Assembly: GCA_010909725.1 (NCBI GenBank)
Contig: JAACMV010000015.1
Coordinates: 248,001 to 312,000 of the forward strand
From: Picochlorum sp. 'celeri'
Taxonomy: Eukaryota; Chlorophyta; Trebouxiophyceae
Direction of reading: 5' to 3'
DNA length: 64,000 nt
The position numbers and the translations under genes are program-made. The notes under the pieces were generated by a model. It saw only the letters and a list, made by a program, of their open reading frames with translations, had not been told where the DNA came from and ran no database searches. Below, in pieces: positions 32,674-42,538 of this stretch (positions are counted from its first letter, which is position 1; each line of letters begins with the position of its first letter).

Positions 32674-33610
32674 TGATCCAACGGTGATTTGCTCGTCGTA
32701 CTGCAAACAACAACAACAACCACAAGGGATGGTTGTCGTTGTTGTTATTCGGTTTTCTCTCTATTCTATCCAATATTGAAGACAATATGAATGAATCAAG
32801 TCGGTCGATCCGATGGACCATCAGCTGGGTCGTCAATCCCACCAACCGCGTCCGTCGCTTCGGGGCCCGAAGACTCTGGGGCGCTCGGTGGGCGTGCAAG
32901 CCCTGGCTGCTCTCTCATCCCACGGGTTTCATTGACCAGTTATGATGGATGAGGAGACACATCATCAGAGGAATCACGGACTCTAGTAGTAATAATCTGT
33001 TGTGCAGTGCACACAAACCTCTTTTCTGCAAGAAGAAGCGTCATGCATGTTCCCATGAGCAAAAAAAAACTTCAATGATGATCGGTCACAGCCCCACGTG
33101 GACAGGGAAGGGATGCATCCGAGAATGCGCATGAGTGAATCGATACCGATATCGGTCGAGGGATGGATTGGATGGGATGCTGACCAAACAAGTCGCCCTT
33201 CTCTCGGACGGATACAGACGTACAGTGCCCATAAGCCCTGACGATAGGGTGTCGCATACTGTTTCCATTGTAGGTATCAGACACCTATGTGTCGCATATA
33301 TGGACGAGATGATGTGCCTTGAGACTGGTGGTGACGTGAGAACGAATTTGAACACGTGGAAGAAACGCGTGTGTTTTTGTTTCCTATCCAAGGATGTTTG
33401 ATGCCTGAATGCGTTGCGTATGGGCATATAGTACAACATATATGCTTTTCGGATAGTTTATAGGTGCATCATATCGCCCAACAACTGATATTGGAGTCTG
33501 GAAATTTACTACTCCGTGTTGGGCTCCGTGTTGTTGTATCTAGTGATGAGAGAGTACTCTTGACTCGTCAAAATAGTTTCATACATATCTGCATAAGAAT
33601 AAGAAGAATA
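32674..33610. promoter_or_regulatory. Divergent intergenic between ARM and TULP genes
   Basis: About 940 bp with no credible gene, presumed to hold both promoters. It contains the CAA/TTG hairpin near the ARM start and a perfect 12-bp palindrome ACCGATATCGGT at 33145-33156. Confidence 0.4.
32706..32746. promoter_or_regulatory. 17-bp-stem hairpin in presumed 5' UTR of ARM gene
   Basis: Arms 32706-32722 (AACAACAACAACAACCA) and 32730-32746 pair with one mismatch around a 7-nt loop. It sits about 33-73 nt before the ARM-gene ATG on the minus strand. If transcribed it could slow scanning ribosomes. Confidence 0.6.
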
Positions 33611-34932
33611 ATGATGGAGCGACTGAATCATGCGGTGAAGTCGTGCTTTGGGAGCGGAACTGGGTTTGGAAGGCACCCACAGGCTGTTGCCGACGTTCCA
33701 GAGGATGTCCTTGTGTCTTCTCGTCGCGTCGCAGGGGAGCCTGCATATAGATCAAAGAGGGATATGGTGGAGAGTGTGCATCGGTCTTCGACGGGGGGAG
33801 AGCATGCCACGGATGTGTCTGATGATGAAGAGGTGGAGAGTCTGAGGGAGATTCGATTGGATGATTTGCCAGGGGAAGTTTTGGAGTGTATATTACTTCA
33901 GTTGAAGCAGTCTATGAAGACGTATCAGGGGAAGAAAAATGGTAGGAAGACTCGTTTGTCGAAAGAAGATGTGCAGACGATATTTTCAGTGTGTGGTGTG
34001 TCACGCACATGGAGATGCACAGCGCAGAGAGTCTTCTTCTCATCTCCTTGGGATTTTATGGGGATGGGAAGTCATTCGTTTTATCAGCACCCGAATCAAT
34101 TGTTTTGTACGAGTCCAGTAGAGCCAAGTGGGTCGAGAAGTGGATTGGTAAAGTGCTTTGTGGAGAGAAGACATGAACAAGGCCGCTTGGTGATTTCCAT
34201 GTTCCTGGGGAAGAGTAGGGATTCGAGGAGCTCGTTCATGCTGAGCGCAATTGGTATCGGAAGAAGTAAGTATCATATGTATCTAGAAAATGCTCAGAAT
34301 GCACTGGAGCAGGGTGTGGAGCCGTGTGCCTTGCTGGACTGCAATCTCTTGTGTACTGCCTACTCCCTTCGCCTTGGGAAGCACATACAGGATTCGTTGA
34401 GAAGGGGAGTATCCGTTCATCCGTATCGCGAGTGTGACGTTACATCTGAAGATGACATTGCAGTGAAGGAACGCGTTTTATCCATGCGATATAGAGCACG
34501 AATGAGCGGTATCATGCAGCCTCGTCGAATGGAGGTTGCGCTCTCTCAGGCAAGTTGGCATTGTTCTGAACAGAATGGTGACCACACCACGATGTTATCG
34601 AACAAACCTCCTCATTGGAATGAAGGTTTAAAATGCTGGTGTCTCAACTTTAGAGGACGCGTCAGGCTCGCGTCCGTCAAGAATTTCCAACTCGTCCAAA
34701 CTGGAGATGACAATGAAGATGAACAGAGCCACCGCGTGGTCATGCAATTCGGAAAAGCAGACGAGGACATGTTTATATTAGACTTCAACCCCACAGGTAT
34801 GTTACTTGATGTTTGCTACGCCGATGCGTGCTGTGTCTCATCGTGTTTGGTAGTATTGCAGTCATGTCACCCATTCAGGCCTTTTCAGTGGCGCTCTCCA
34901 CCTTTAATGGCCGGATGGCCTTTAAGATATAA
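33611..34932 (+). CDS. TULP: F-box plus tubby domain protein
   Basis: A predicted 418-residue protein from two exons: 33611-34796 and 34862-34932, with a 65-nt intron (GTATGT...TTGCAG). An F-box (REIRLDDLPGEVLECILLQL ... VCGVSRTWRC) at about residues 82-140 is followed by a tubby C-terminal domain: KPPHWNEGLKCWCLNFRGRV, SVKNFQL, VMQFGKADEDMFILDFNPT. Splicing adds VMSPIQAFSVALSTFNGRMAFKI, matching the conserved end of tubby domains; the unspliced frame diverges there. F-box plus tubby is the plant TULP arrangement: membrane phosphoinositide binding plus SCF ubiquitin-ligase adaptor. The start is the first in-frame ATG (MMERLNHAVKS). It ends 108 bp before the MFS gene. Confidence 0.92.
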
Positions 34933-35040
34933 AACAAACAGTGTGTGTACTACAACCAATTATTATTATTACTATGACTATATTATTGTGCAATATTGTA
35001 ATCAAGAACATGATGCGTGAGTTTGTGTGAATTGGAGTCG

Positions 35041-36585
35041 ATGAGTACGAGAACAGACGACGCTCGTGGACATCCAAAAGGGACTTTACACGTACACCGC
35101 ACAAACAGTGCAAATATGTCACATGTTGAGTCATATATACGTTTATTAAAAGTATTATGGAATACGAGGACATGGGTCCTACTGGCACTCATCTTCCTGC
35201 AGCTCGTGGGTCAACTACTCTTGCTGCCCATTTTGCCTTCTTTAGTGACGGACGATTTTGCCTCTCGGAGAGAAGGAGAGCCCATCCATTGTGATGATTA
35301 TGAGCCCAAGGATTCTCCCGTATCGTGTCGGGATGCTCATGCGGATGTGGTGCAGTTTAGTACTGTGTCTGGCTTTTTTCAGAATACAGTCTTTGCAATT
35401 GTGCTGAGCCCAGCATTGGGGGCGTGGAGTGATGTTCATGGGCGAAAGCCCGTCCTTATTCTCGCTCAAAGTATAAGTATTTTACCTGTATGTATCGTTA
35501 TATTGAATATGAATGGGATCTTGCCGCTGTATTGGATGTATGTGGTGCAAGCATGCACAGGGGCTGTGACCCTGATAGCACCATCATTGGCCTACATGGC
35601 TGATTTGATTCCTCCGGCGGAACGGGCTGCGGCTTTTGGGCTGATACTTGCAAGTTTTTCTGTCGCTATATTAGTTGGTCCTCCAATAGGGGCTGCATTG
35701 AGCCCTGGCGTGGTTCCGTGGGCAACCATTGGTATTATTGTGTGTACAGTTGTGGGAACAATCCTGTTTCTCCCAGAGTCGGTGCAGCGAGAAGATTCGA
35801 TTCGGGCGCAAGAGGCGGCTCGCGAGTCTTCCTCAATGATTGGAGGGGGTGGTTCTTCGGGGTTTTTGAATGCTACGCTCCGTGCGATCGCGATATTGAA
35901 GAGGAATGCATTATTTATTCGGTTGACACTCATTTTGATGTTTACGAGTGTTGTTGCAGAAGGTCTGCAGGATATTCTGATTCAATATCTCCAGCTCAAA
36001 ATGGGATTCAAAGCAAAAGATGTGTCCCAGATGTTTATGGTGCTGGGCATGGGTGCTCTTCTTGTACAAGGAGTGTTGCTTCAATTCTTCCTCAGCCTCC
36101 TTGGAGAAGCACGGCTCTTGGGAATGGGTTTGGTGCTGTCGACATGTCAGCAAATCATGTTGACTTGGTCGACAAAAAAGTGGCACGCATTGGGCGCTGT
36201 CTTTCTTGGGTCATTTTCGTCTGTTACGTTTCCGACCATATCGAGTATCAAAGCGAACAATTCAGAGGAGCATGAACAGGGCTCTGTGCAGGGAGCCTTG
36301 TATGGTGCTCGGTCGATTGCAAGCGGGATGGGACCACTTGCGTTTGCATATCTGTTCAAGATATTCACACAGTCAGACTCATCGCTTCCATTCTTCCCCG
36401 GGGCGCCATTTGTTTTAGGTACCTTGGTCATGGCTGCAACAACAGTTCTGTCGTTTACTTTGCCAGCTGATGCAGGTGGACACAGAGGCAGCTTGTTTGG
36501 GGATAGCACTGTATCAAAACGATTGGACGAGGGCAACATTGATCCACACGAAATTGAAGAACAAGTTCAACTGCTACATACGTAA
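35041..36585 (+). CDS. Major facilitator superfamily transporter (TetA/MFSD14-like)
   Basis: A 514-residue single-exon protein with about 12 membrane segments. The first in-frame ATG is 35041 (MSTRTDDARG). The MFS motif A between segments 2 and 3 reads GAWSDVHGRKPVLILAQ, and the APSLAYMADLIPPAERAAAFGLI stretch is typical of the drug/H+ antiporter and MFSD14 group. A loop between the first two segments holds two Cys that could pair. The substrate is unknown. Convergent with the GNAT at 36634: only 48 bp separate the stops. Confidence 0.9.
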   Translation: MSTRTDDARGHPKGTLHVHRTNSANMSHVESYIRLLKVLWNTRTWVLLALIFLQLVGQLLLLPILPSLVTDDFASRREGEPIHCDDYEPKDSPVSCRDAHADVVQFSTVSGFFQNTVFAIVLSPALGAWSDVHGRKPVLILAQSISILPVCIVILNMNGILPLYWMYVVQACTGAVTLIAPSLAYMADLIPPAERAAAFGLILASFSVAILVGPPIGAALSPGVVPWATIGIIVCTVVGTILFLPESVQREDSIRAQEAARESSSMIGGGGSSGFLNATLRAIAILKRNALFIRLTLILMFTSVVAEGLQDILIQYLQLKMGFKAKDVSQMFMVLGMGALLVQGVLLQFFLSLLGEARLLGMGLVLSTCQQIMLTWSTKKWHALGAVFLGSFSSVTFPTISSIKANNSEEHEQGSVQGALYGARSIASGMGPLAFAYLFKIFTQSDSSLPFFPGAPFVLGTLVMAATTVLSFTLPADAGGHRGSLFGDSTVSKRLDEGNIDPHEIEEQVQLLHT

Positions 36586-36605
36586 AATTTGTATTGATTT
36601 GATCG

Positions 36606-36623
36606 ATTCATTCATTCATTCAT
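36606..36623. repeat. (ATTC)n short tandem repeat
   Basis: About four tandem ATTC units lie in the 48-bp gap between two convergent stop codons. Confidence 0.75.
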
Positions 36624-36633
36624 TTTTTCTGTT

Positions 36634-37353
36634 TCATTTGTGTACTTCATCATCCTTGTCTGTTGAGAGAACCATGATGATGAGTCCCTGGTTTGCCACG
36701 AGCCTCGCCACAACTGATCCAATCATTTTTTCAAGAGATAAAAGCATTGGAGCATCGCTCGTCTTTTGAAATCCAAACGGAGTATAAAACCCTTCCCGAT
36801 CCTCAACAGTCAATAAGAAAATCTCAGCATCTGCTGGTGCTTTAGCATCCAAAATCTGCCTTACAATTGACTTTCCAATGCCTTGGCCCCTATATGCGTC
36901 ATCTACAACAATAGAGGAGAGCTCGAATGCATCCCTGTCACCTACTCTTCCAATAGATTTAATCTGCCCAGCTCCAACAACATGACCATGTGTTTGTTCT
37001 TTTGCCACAACAAAATTATTCATATTCAGAGCAATAGGATTCAGCTTTTCCTTGGCAATCATTTTCAATACACTCCAGGTGTCATTTTGCGTCGCATTTT
37101 CAATAGAAATGCCGGCCATCGCTGGCGTATACGCGTCAAGAAATGATGGTTTCTTCCTCTCCTGTGCACGTACAGTCAACATATCCGTCCAGTACCTGGA
37201 AGTCGGGGACAGCCCTCGATTCTCCTTACGACGCCAGCCAAAATCTCTTTGAAGAAATCTAGATGAACGCACAGTGAGTGATCCCCTACAGTCGACCCTA
37301 AACCGTCCTCTGGGGGAACCCGGTTGGCGAACTGGGCGAGACCGACACGACAT
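36634..37353 (-). CDS. GNAT-family acetyltransferase with plastid-like transit peptide
   Basis: An N-acetyltransferase. I favour the ATG at 37351-37353 (MSCRSRPVRQPGSPRG), because the next ~60 residues are rich in Arg and Ser with few acids, as in chloroplast leaders; an upstream in-frame ATG at 37437 would add 28 residues. The GNAT core is clear: ISIENATQNDTWSVLKM, SSIVVDDAYRGQGIGKSIVRQ (acetyl-CoA loop), and EGFYTPFGFQKTSDAPML. It belongs to the small ElaA/amino-acid-type GNATs; the substrate is unknown. The distal part ends with hydrophobic VARLVANQGLIIMVLS. Confidence 0.84.
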   Translation of the reverse strand: MSCRSRPVRQPGSPRGRFRVDCRGSLTVRSSRFLQRDFGWRRKENRGLSPTSRYWTDMLTVRAQERKKPSFLDAYTPAMAGISIENATQNDTWSVLKMIAKEKLNPIALNMNNFVVAKEQTHGHVVGAGQIKSIGRVGDRDAFELSSIVVDDAYRGQGIGKSIVRQILDAKAPADAEIFLLTVEDREGFYTPFGFQKTSDAPMLLSLEKMIGSVVARLVANQGLIIMVLSTDKDDEVHK

Positions 37354-37971
37354 CTTGTCGATTATCGGAATACAGACCCATGAAATGATGCAAATATATC
37401 TCTTATGATGAACTGAATCGAATGATGTCTGCCGCATTCATCTCATCATCCGAGACTGTTGCCAACAAGAACAACTGTTGGCCCCTCCTCAATGCAAATG
37501 TGTCAAAGTTCTGCAATCTTGCAGAAGCCGTCCTTACGATGGCAGGTACTACGCTTGGGCACGGGAGTATGTCACATAAAACAAGCGTCATGACGACGAA
37601 GATACGGTGCTCACGGAATATCATGGATGCATCGTTTTGAAAATGCAACCAATAAGAAAGAACTAATAAGGCAGGCAGACAGGGTCTATGGCACAAGAAA
37701 GAAAGATCAATTCCAACCTTCTTTCGATTGATGATGATAGTTTAAAACAAAAGGAAATTGAATTGATAAATTTGATTGAACGATAATAAATTGAATGAAC
37801 TTGGAAGACACAAATTGGCACATGCCTAGGATAATGGACATGATCCATTACCTTCCAAATGAAAAGGAATTCTGGGTTCATGAGTGGGTTTGCATCGCGT
37901 TGGACGAGCAAGTTGACCAGAAATAAAAGGTCTGTAGCTTTTGAAACAAACATCACAAAACCGTCACTCTA
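37354..37971. promoter_or_regulatory. Intergenic between GNAT and second CCCH gene
   Basis: About 620 bp. Presumed GNAT promoter plus 3' UTR of the CCCH gene. A CAAATATATC tract lies at about 37391-37400. No gene is seen. Confidence 0.35.
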
Positions 37972-39054
37972 CTACTGGTGACGAGTACTGCTTTCTTGCT
38001 GACTCAAAGCCTGCTGAAGCACTTGCTGCACCGTCTGCACGACAGCATCATACTTTGCAGAAGGCGAATCCTCAATCTGCTGTGTATCCATCATTGACAT
38101 TTTGAGATTTGCAAGAGTTTCCACGAGAGAATTGATTTGTTCTTCTTTGGGAGTATCCGAGGAAGAAAGAGGGGAATAATTTGAATCACTGCGGAATTCA
38201 TCAAATTTTCCAGGAGAAAACTTTTCCATTGCCCCCAGCAGTTTCTCAGGAGAGTACTGCCCCATTGCTCCCTGTTGGGACTGTGGTGACACCCGACCAG
38301 CATCGAATATATTCCTCTGTACCTGAGATACTGGACTGTATGTCGAAGGGACGGCATGCGGTGTCCACACGGGTGTATCATCAGCAGAGTTTGCTCTCTC
38401 ATGACCCACCACGCTGATATCTGGCAGCAGCCCCTTCTTCCCCTCGTGCCAGTTTGTCACCTTGTCCTCTTCAAGCTTTTCCTTTATCTTCTTCGAATCA
38501 CCATTCTCCTTCTCCCTTTGAATACCAGCCAGAGACGCAGCTGCGAGCTGCTCTGGAGACACGTATGGCTTGCTCTCTGGAATCCGAAGCTGATTCAATT
38601 CATGTGCAAAGAAGCATATGGAACGACGGCACTTGGGCCCATCCTTGCACAACTGCGTCCTATATCGTGTAGGATGCAGCCAATATTCAAACACATTATG
38701 CGCATACGGGCACGCATCCCCTCGGATGCATTCCCCAGATCCCTTCATATCAGGACACGCAATCCCAGTGTATGTGTACTTGCGTGGATCCCTCCTCACA
38801 GCCTTCTCCCCAGTATGCGCAAAAGGACACACTGTCCAATCATGAACAAACCTCTTCGTGCATGGAATGATTTTCATGCACCACATTTTAAATTCATCCG
38901 TCTCAAACACAGAGGCATCATTCGCTGCCGCATCAGCAGTGTTGGTGGGACAGCAGCCCACCTTGGCTGCCGGTGGCATATTTTCCTTTCTCCCCCGCTT
39001 CTGATCTCCATCACAGCAGTTCTCAGTGTTTGTTTTATTCACGCACTTGACCAT
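37972..39054 (-). CDS. Plant-type tandem CCCH zinc finger protein (copy 2)
   Basis: A 360-residue single-exon paralogue of the gene at 3451-4784. The region CTKRFVHDWTVCPFAHTGEK, RRDPRKYTYTGIACPDMKG, CPYAHNVFEYWLHPTRYRTQ, CRRSICFFAHELNQLRIPESKPYVSPEQL is almost identical to copy 1 through the zinc-binding core and the ~15 residues after it. Outside this core the two differ. Likely function: RNA binding and control of mRNA decay or translation. The N-terminus has extra Cys and His (KCVNKTNTENCCDGD) but no recognised domain. Unlike copy 1 it has no intron before the finger. Confidence 0.91.
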   Translation of the reverse strand: MVKCVNKTNTENCCDGDQKRGRKENMPPAAKVGCCPTNTADAAANDASVFETDEFKMWCMKIIPCTKRFVHDWTVCPFAHTGEKAVRRDPRKYTYTGIACPDMKGSGECIRGDACPYAHNVFEYWLHPTRYRTQLCKDGPKCRRSICFFAHELNQLRIPESKPYVSPEQLAAASLAGIQREKENGDSKKIKEKLEEDKVTNWHEGKKGLLPDISVVGHERANSADDTPVWTPHAVPSTYSPVSQVQRNIFDAGRVSPQSQQGAMGQYSPEKLLGAMEKFSPGKFDEFRSDSNYSPLSSSDTPKEEQINSLVETLANLKMSMMDTQQIEDSPSAKYDAVVQTVQQVLQQALSQQESSTRHQ

Positions 39055-39831
39055 GGCAATGACTCAACAACGCTTATTCGCGAATGTAGTAGTAGAAGAA
39101 AACACACGTCAGCACCTGGGACACTCGTCTCTCGTTTGTACGGTGGTATAATGAGTATATCCTCACACACGAATACTCTCACAGAATAGTATCAAATAAA
39201 ACAGTTATAAGCAAAAGCTTGATGGAACTGGAGGTATCAACGATAACGAATAGGTGATACGACGTCGGGGACGAGAAATACGGACTCTTTCTTTTTCCGA
39301 CTGTCCTCTTTGTATTTGTTCCTTGGCGTAATACCTATTCAATGTATTAAAACAATGATACAACTATCGCATACAAATATACATTCAAAATGAGTGCCAT
39401 CCCAGGCACCCACGTGCCACTAAATATAACGTCCTGCGTCATCACCCATAATGGGAAACTGGTCAGAACCTGGACTTTTGCCGAGTCAGCATAATTATTC
39501 GGATCTCTGCGGAGATCTCAAGAGATCTGACATGGAGAGATCTGACCTCCTGGTCGACAGACAAGGAGAGCTTATTTTGCCTTGTGTATGATTCATTCAT
39601 TCAACTGTATATTATTTTAAAACATATATTTTGTATCATTATAGTAGCATATGACGGCTCAGTGAATGCTCATTGTCAGTTGTTCTCGTTTAAACCCTCT
39701 CTTTTTACAGCAGAAGTTCTGAATTTGTGGCTTTACGAATGTGCCATCCATAGTATCGCATGATGATTCCATCGTGTGATAAATAATGTACTTGCATCGC
39801 GTAGCAGAAGAACACGACACAATTGACCACC
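39055..39831. promoter_or_regulatory. Divergent intergenic with clustered AGATCT sites
   Basis: About 780 bp between divergent starts. At 39496-39548 several AGATCT hexamers cluster, including a 15-bp direct repeat (AGAGATCTGACATGG then AGAGATCTGACCTCC). These could be a regulator's binding array. No gene is seen. Confidence 0.45.
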
Positions 39832-40266
39832 ATGCAACAACAAGAAGAAGAACAAGAACAAGAGCTAGAGTACACACCATACAAGGGTGAATACGGATGG
39901 AGCGCTGGGAACGTTGTCGTATGCATCTTCTTGTTCGTTCTTGCTGGATTCGCAGAGGTTGGCGGTGGTTGGCTAGTGTGGCAGACTGTGCGAGAATCCA
40001 AAGCATGGTATATGGCTGTCATAGGTAGTCTGGTCCTTGTTGGCTACGGGTTTATACCAACACTGCAGCCACTGGACAATTTCGGTAGAATATACGCTGT
40101 ATATGGCGGCTTTTTCATCCTCCTATCCTATATATGGGGATGGATTGTGGACGATGTCAAGCCAGATATTGGCGATTGGGTAGGCACTGGCATCGCCCTT
40201 GTAGGCGTCTTGCTGGCCCTCTTTTGGCCTGGGCGATCAGAAGATTCTTCGAGCGACACAGCTTAG
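39832..40266 (+). CDS. YnfA/UPF0060 family small membrane protein
   Basis: A 144-residue single-exon protein. The first in-frame ATG is 39832, followed by a Gln/Glu-rich tail (MQQQEEEQEQELEY). Four membrane segments follow with YnfA-family phrases: LAGFAEVGGGWLVWQ, GRIYAVYGGFFILLSYIWGW, VDDVKPDIGDWVGTGIALVGV. This is a mainly bacterial family, usually about 108 residues; the extra length here is the charged N-terminus. Its function is poorly defined, with a proposed link to small-molecule efflux. Its stop is 54 bp from the convergent DTD gene. Confidence 0.9.
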   Translation: MQQQEEEQEQELEYTPYKGEYGWSAGNVVVCIFLFVLAGFAEVGGGWLVWQTVRESKAWYMAVIGSLVLVGYGFIPTLQPLDNFGRIYAVYGGFFILLSYIWGWIVDDVKPDIGDWVGTGIALVGVLLALFWPGRSEDSSSDTA

Positions 40267-40320
40267 TAATCATCATATGTATATGATGTATGTATATATG
40301 GCAATAGAATATTCTTGCCT

Positions 40321-40892
40321 TCAGTCCTTTGAAGAATCCAAGGTTATCGTAACAGGACCTGAATTCTGTATTGACACCTCCATGAATGCTCCAAATACCC
40401 CATCTTTTATTTTATCTGCGTCATAATCTTTCTGTAATCGATCCAAGAGCTTTTCATACATGGCCTTGGCCTGCAACGGCGGCATTGCCTTGCTGAAATC
40501 AGGCTTGTTGCCTTTCAATCTTCCACACAAGGTAAACTGACTAACACATAGAATCTCATATCCATTATCCTTCACAGACGTATCCCATGCTTTCTGATCA
40601 CCACCAGACGATGCAGTTGATGGCCAAATTCTGTACACACAGAAAGAGAACACAAAGAGATGTGAGTTTGTTGTCAGAAGAAGAATAGAAGAATTGCAAC
40701 ATGCAAGACAAGAAGAATCGATCAATCATCACACCTGATATTCAGTAACTTTCTGGCTATATAATCGAGATCCGCATCGGTATCATCCGAGCTGATACCA
40801 ATCAATGCGACCAATCCATTGTCAATGCTCGACACAATGGCATTGTTCACGGCGACACTCGCCCTCGATACCCTCTGAATAGTCGCTTTCAT
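40321..40892 (-). CDS. DTD1: D-aminoacyl-tRNA deacylase
   Basis: A predicted 155-residue enzyme that hydrolyses D-amino acids (and glycine on tRNA-Ala) from tRNAs. Exon 1 (40735-40892) starts MKATIQRVSRASVAVNN. A 104-nt intron (40631-40734, GTGTGA...GTACAG) leads into IWPSTASSGGDQKAWDTSVK. Diagnostic motifs are CVSQFTLCGRLKGNKPDF and GVFGAFMEVSIQNSGPVTITLDS; the latter carries the cross-subunit GP motif. Length is normal for the family. Neighbour genes suggest no special role. Confidence 0.94.
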
Positions 40893-40937
40893 ACACCAAA
40901 AGTATAATTGAACTATATTTATTGATGTACATAATAA

Positions 40938-41681
40938 TTATGAATATCGTTGAGTAAAACGATCTTGAGGGCCAAAAGAATCCTTCAGGCCGAGCCTGCT
41001 AATCACCTTGGCATACCGATCAAACTGCGTCCGACGAAGATATTGCAACAACTGTCGACGCCCATGCAGCATGGCACGCAATCCTCGACGAGAAGAATGA
41101 TCCTTTGGGTGCGCCTTGACATGCTCTGCTAATAATGCAATCTTTGATGTGAGCAAGGCCACCTGCACATCGCTTGACCCAGTATCTCCAGGAAACCGAG
41201 CAAACTCCTTGGCCACCTCTTGCAATGTCGCCCTTGTCCTATCTTTTCTCGACCCCATCTCCAGCGACATGTATCTCTCCACCAGATCAGGTCGTTGTTC
41301 CTGACTCATTGCTTCTTCAAAATCTTTTGAAGAAGAAGAAGATGTTGGCTCTTCTTTGGCAACTCGTCTTTCCCTCGCCTCGGCATCCATCGCAGTTGAA
41401 TCCATAGCATTTGAAGAAGAAGATTCTTCGCCTTGTGTATGTCGACGCTGATATCCGACCTGAGGTCTCTCCGAACGAGGAGGTAATGGCGATTTCAGTC
41501 GCCTCCATACGCTTGCTGAACAGGTTATACCCCGCGATGGCATCACCATCACATCATCTGATCTATTTTTTATATTGTCCCATGTTGGTATTCCACCCAT
41601 GCTCTGAGTCATCCATCCCTGCAATGCCTGTGGAAGAATGGTCCCGCTCCGCCTGCCATTCGCTGCTATGCAGCTCAACAT
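40938..41681 (-). CDS. Organellar ribosomal protein uS15
   Basis: A 247-residue protein with an uS15 domain at about residues 150-235: TGSSDVQVALLTSKIALLAEHVKAHPKDHSSRRGLRAML then RRQLLQYLRRTQFDRYAKVISRLGL. The ~145-residue leader begins MLSCIAANGRRSG and has Ser-rich acidic stretches, so the product is likely imported into the mitochondrion or plastid; which one is unclear. Its start is 43 bp past the stop of the DnaJ-type gene. Confidence 0.9.
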   Translation of the reverse strand: MLSCIAANGRRSGTILPQALQGWMTQSMGGIPTWDNIKNRSDDVMVMPSRGITCSASVWRRLKSPLPPRSERPQVGYQRRHTQGEESSSSNAMDSTAMDAEARERRVAKEEPTSSSSSKDFEEAMSQEQRPDLVERYMSLEMGSRKDRTRATLQEVAKEFARFPGDTGSSDVQVALLTSKIALLAEHVKAHPKDHSSRRGLRAMLHGRRQLLQYLRRTQFDRYAKVISRLGLKDSFGPQDRFTQRYS

Positions 41682-41724
41682 GATGTATTATAGGTATTAT
41701 TACACTTGTCAAATAATAATACAT

Positions 41725-42174
41725 TCATGGGACTCGGAATCCAATCGGTTCCCTTTTAATACCCGTGCCAAGGCATGCCCCACAGATTGAAAATCCTTTA
41801 CAGTAGCAGCTCTTACACCACACTGGCCACGCCCCTGATTCTGTAATGGCTGGTGCTCGCATCTTATTCAATCTACCTTTTCCATGACATACACGGCATA
41901 CTGCTGTACCAGTCCCATGGCATTCGTTACAGTACTCTTCCTCTGGGCAGTCTGGGAGAGGTCGTGAGCATGCTGGTATGCCAGACTGGCATGTGACAAG
42001 CCTCTGTGTCGTGGTCGGCTGTGTGTCAGGATCACCACCACCATGATCAAACGGTGTCCATGATGCACATACAAGATGATGCCGTGCTGAACAGCCTATC
42101 GGGTGTACAATACAAGGACTCTGTTGTTGTCGAGGTGTCAACAACAGGGTGCCAGAGAATGCCGTCTTCTTCAT
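41725..42174 (-). CDS. DnaJ-type Cys-rich zinc protein (BSD2-like), organelle-targeted
   Basis: Probably 149 residues from ATG 42172-42174 (MKKTAFSGTLLLTPRQQQ), which gives a transit-like leader; an upstream ATG at 42351 would add 59 residues of low-complexity, basic sequence. The zinc part has four CxxC motifs: CNECHGTGTAVCRVCHGKG and CKSCYCKGFSICGACLGTG. This is the DnaJ central zinc-finger without a J domain, as in plastid BSD2 and related chaperones that assist Rubisco or membrane complex assembly. The exact target is unknown. Confidence 0.82.
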   Translation of the reverse strand: MKKTAFSGTLLLTPRQQQSPCIVHPIGCSARHHLVCASWTPFDHGGGDPDTQPTTTQRLVTCQSGIPACSRPLPDCPEEEYCNECHGTGTAVCRVCHGKGRLNKMRAPAITESGAWPVWCKSCYCKGFSICGACLGTGIKREPIGFRVP

Positions 42175-42538
42175 TTTCTCTTTTTCTCTCTTTCTTTCTT
42201 TCTTATTAAATAGACGCTTGTCTCTTGCAATACTACTACCTTGTTGACTACTAGTAGTAATAATACTACTATTTTTTGGATACACTACTAGGAGGGAAGG
42301 AATGCGCAGGTGTAGAAGAAGATGCATGCTGCTCTCCGAGAGAGAGCGCATATTTTGATTGGCGCCATGGATCTGTCAGCAAAATGGGTGTGAGAAGAAA
42401 GAAAGACTTGTCATCATCATGATGATGATAAATAATGTATATATACCAACAGATTCACTGAAGCATCATCATAATAAGATACATTGGGCGAGAGCGTGGG
42501 TATTGATTGGTTGTAGGGTGTCTGAGGTTTGCGTAGGC
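42175..42538. promoter_or_regulatory. Divergent intergenic with pyrimidine-rich and ATG repeats
   Basis: 364 bp between likely starts. It holds a TTTCTTTCTTTC tract near 42185-42205 and a TCATCATCATGATGATGAT inverted repeat near 42412-42430. Upstream ATGs here make the start of the plus-strand gene uncertain. Confidence 0.4.
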
